From Amaranthus tricolor (Eukaryota > Streptophyta > Magnoliopsida > Caryophyllales > Amaranthaceae): DNA of 64,000 nucleotides. The DNA lies in NCBI RefSeq assembly GCF_026212465.1, contig NC_080058.1, positions 7,211,001 to 7,275,000 of the forward strand. The letters are read 5' to 3'. The notes beneath the pieces were generated by a model. It saw only the letters and a list, made by a program, of their open reading frames with translations, searched no databases and was not told where the DNA came from. This document shows, piece after piece, positions 62,798 through 64,000 of the stretch (position 1 is its first letter; each line of letters starts with the position of its first letter). The position numbers were made by a program, and so were the translations under genes.

Positions 62798-63211
62798 GTA
62801 TTTTTTTCATGTTGTTTTCTTGATTTTCTGACATTACAATTTTCAGCCATGCTCTTTGCTATAGAAGCTATGGGTTATATATTTAAGTGGTTGAAAATTG
62901 AAATTATCTTGGGGATTGTGGCATTGATATTTTCTAATTAGTTATTGTGTGAAGCTGAGAGATATTAGAAAGTTTGTTTGATAAGCACCATCTCCCACCA
63001 GAAGAATTGTGGGGCTGGAATTGAGCAGGCTATCTTGTTTTGGGTTATCCCCACATAGTGGAGCTGTAATGGATTTTATCTCGTAAGCAGGCTTATTTCT
63101 CTCTTTTATCTATGGAGGTCATTATTTCTATTTGTAAAGGATTTGCTAAGTAGAGGAGTCTGTGCCACTTGTAAGATATGTTGTATGCCTGCACTTCCTG
63201 AATAGTAGTGT
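62798..63211 (+). other. Start of FRIGIDA-like intron 5
   Basis: Begins with the GT after ATTCCAG at 62797. No match to the next expected exon (GTTATTGAATCTCTT-like) is found before the window ends, so that exon lies further right. Nothing else is recognised. Confidence 0.5.
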
Positions 63212-63849
63212 GATGTTTCTAGGTGTCCTAAGTCAATTAGAACACATAATAATGCCCCTAGGATTGCATAAAAGTCAAGAACATAAAACCCTAAATTAAG
63301 AAATGGACAACTGCAGGAATTAAACAACAATTAATCAACACACACACACATTTAACGAGGTTCACCTAATATAATTTACATCCTCCCTAGTCTAGGTGTT
63401 TCATTGATGTTGAGAACAAGCTTCCTTGAAGCTCTAATGGAGATCTACAATGGAGATTCAAATAGACATTGAGAAGAGTAAGAAAAGGTGTGAAAGAGAA
63501 TTACATCTTGAGTGAGAGAATAATTGGTAGGAATTAACCACTCTAATCTAGTGTATTAGGGGCATTTATAATACACACCCTCTGAATCTTACATTAGCAA
63601 TGAACAAAAACAGAGCAAAGGAGTTAAACATCCTCTAGTCAAGAAAGCTGAGTCGGCTTTCTGGCGACTCGCTTTGGTTCATTTTGAAGGTAAAGTCGGC
63701 TCGACTTTATCTTCTGTTACCAAATCTTAACTTTTCTCTTTCTTCTCAAACGACACTTCATTGTTTCCCAAACAATACTATGCTTATTCCCTTTGTACAC
63801 CCATATGCCCACACATGAGTCCAAGACTCAAGGCACCAAAACTTCAACA
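63212..63849 (-). mobile_element. Copia-type LTR, minus orientation, in FRIGIDA-like intron 5
   Basis: On the minus strand it begins TGTTGAAGTTTTGGTGCC, contains TATAAATGCCCC as a TATA-like site, and then GGATGTAAATTATATTAGG with TGAACCTCGTTAAAT, the same distal block as the other LTR remnants. A CA microsatellite lies at about 63340. The left boundary (near 63212) is approximate. The GC-rich mid-LTR motif GAGTCGGC/GTCGGCTCGAC is present. Whether more of the retroelement follows cannot be seen. Confidence 0.55.
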
Positions 63850-64000
63850 TAGTGATGTTTAACTTCATTAGTTTTCTGGACTTGTTTTGATGTTTGTAAG
63901 TATAAGTGTAAGTGTGTAATAAATGCAAAAAATGTTTTAGATATACCTTTGTTTTATTGGTAAGTGTATAGCTTAATTATTATATGTAGCCTTATTAGTA

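Overview
This window is nuclear DNA from a flowering plant, almost certainly a eudicot. Every confident gene is intron-rich with GT-AG junctions, the spaces between genes are very AT-rich, and several families are plant-only: a FRIGIDA-like protein, a G-type lectin receptor-like kinase, a chloroplast Rieske oxygenase of the PAO/PTC52 group, and a GH17-X8 glucanase. Copia-type LTR remnants, hAT and Stowaway MITEs and GAGACsGTCTC repeats are dense. From memory, that repeat habit resembles Caryophyllales (spinach, beet, Amaranthaceae), but this is only an inference.

Layout from left to right. (1) 1-2069 (+): 3' part of a neprosin-domain protein. (2) 2.1-7.4 kb: intergenic, with a 1.5-kb inverted-repeat element full of short palindromes and several MITEs. 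(3) 7401-10790 (+): UMP-CMP kinase, 8 exons. (4) 11410-13725 (-): PTC52-like Rieske oxygenase, 7 exons, convergent with the kinase and carrying one abnormal splice donor. (5) 13.7-16.0 kb: LTR remnant, 286-bp palindrome MITE, possible SINE. (6) 16043-18613 (-): single-exon G-type lectin receptor-like pseudokinase. (7) 18.6-27.5 kb: gene-free repeat zone with a 0.7-kb TA tract, 21-22-bp tandem arrays, MITEs and a second palindrome element. (8) 28123-31730 (+): SC35-like SR splicing factor. (9) 36772-39301 (+): GH17-X8 glucanase, probably GPI-anchored. (10) 41955-51374 (+): acyl-activating enzyme of the AAE17/18 type, 14 exons, probably peroxisomal. (11) 53828 to beyond the window (+): FRIGIDA-like gene whose linker-FRIGIDA module is duplicated in tandem.

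The genes do not form a pathway; this is an ordinary plant gene neighbourhood. I built the gene models by hand. In each multi-exon model the exon phases add up to an uninterrupted reading frame, which is the main support for the boundaries.

The most unusual material is in the repeats. Two families of inverted-repeat elements (3.6-5.2 kb and 15.3 kb; 26.4-27.4 kb) carry several short odd-length palindromes, all centred on GTTA-s-TAAC with family-specific arms. A separate repeat group pairs GAGAC-s-GTCTC palindromes with internal 21-22-bp arrays. Other points of note are an AT where the GT splice donor should be in the Rieske gene, two 594-bp duplicate FRIGIDA exons, a perfect 199-bp tandem duplication in an AAE intron, a GAAG-rich block in the SR gene's long intron, and clean target-site duplications on several insertions.
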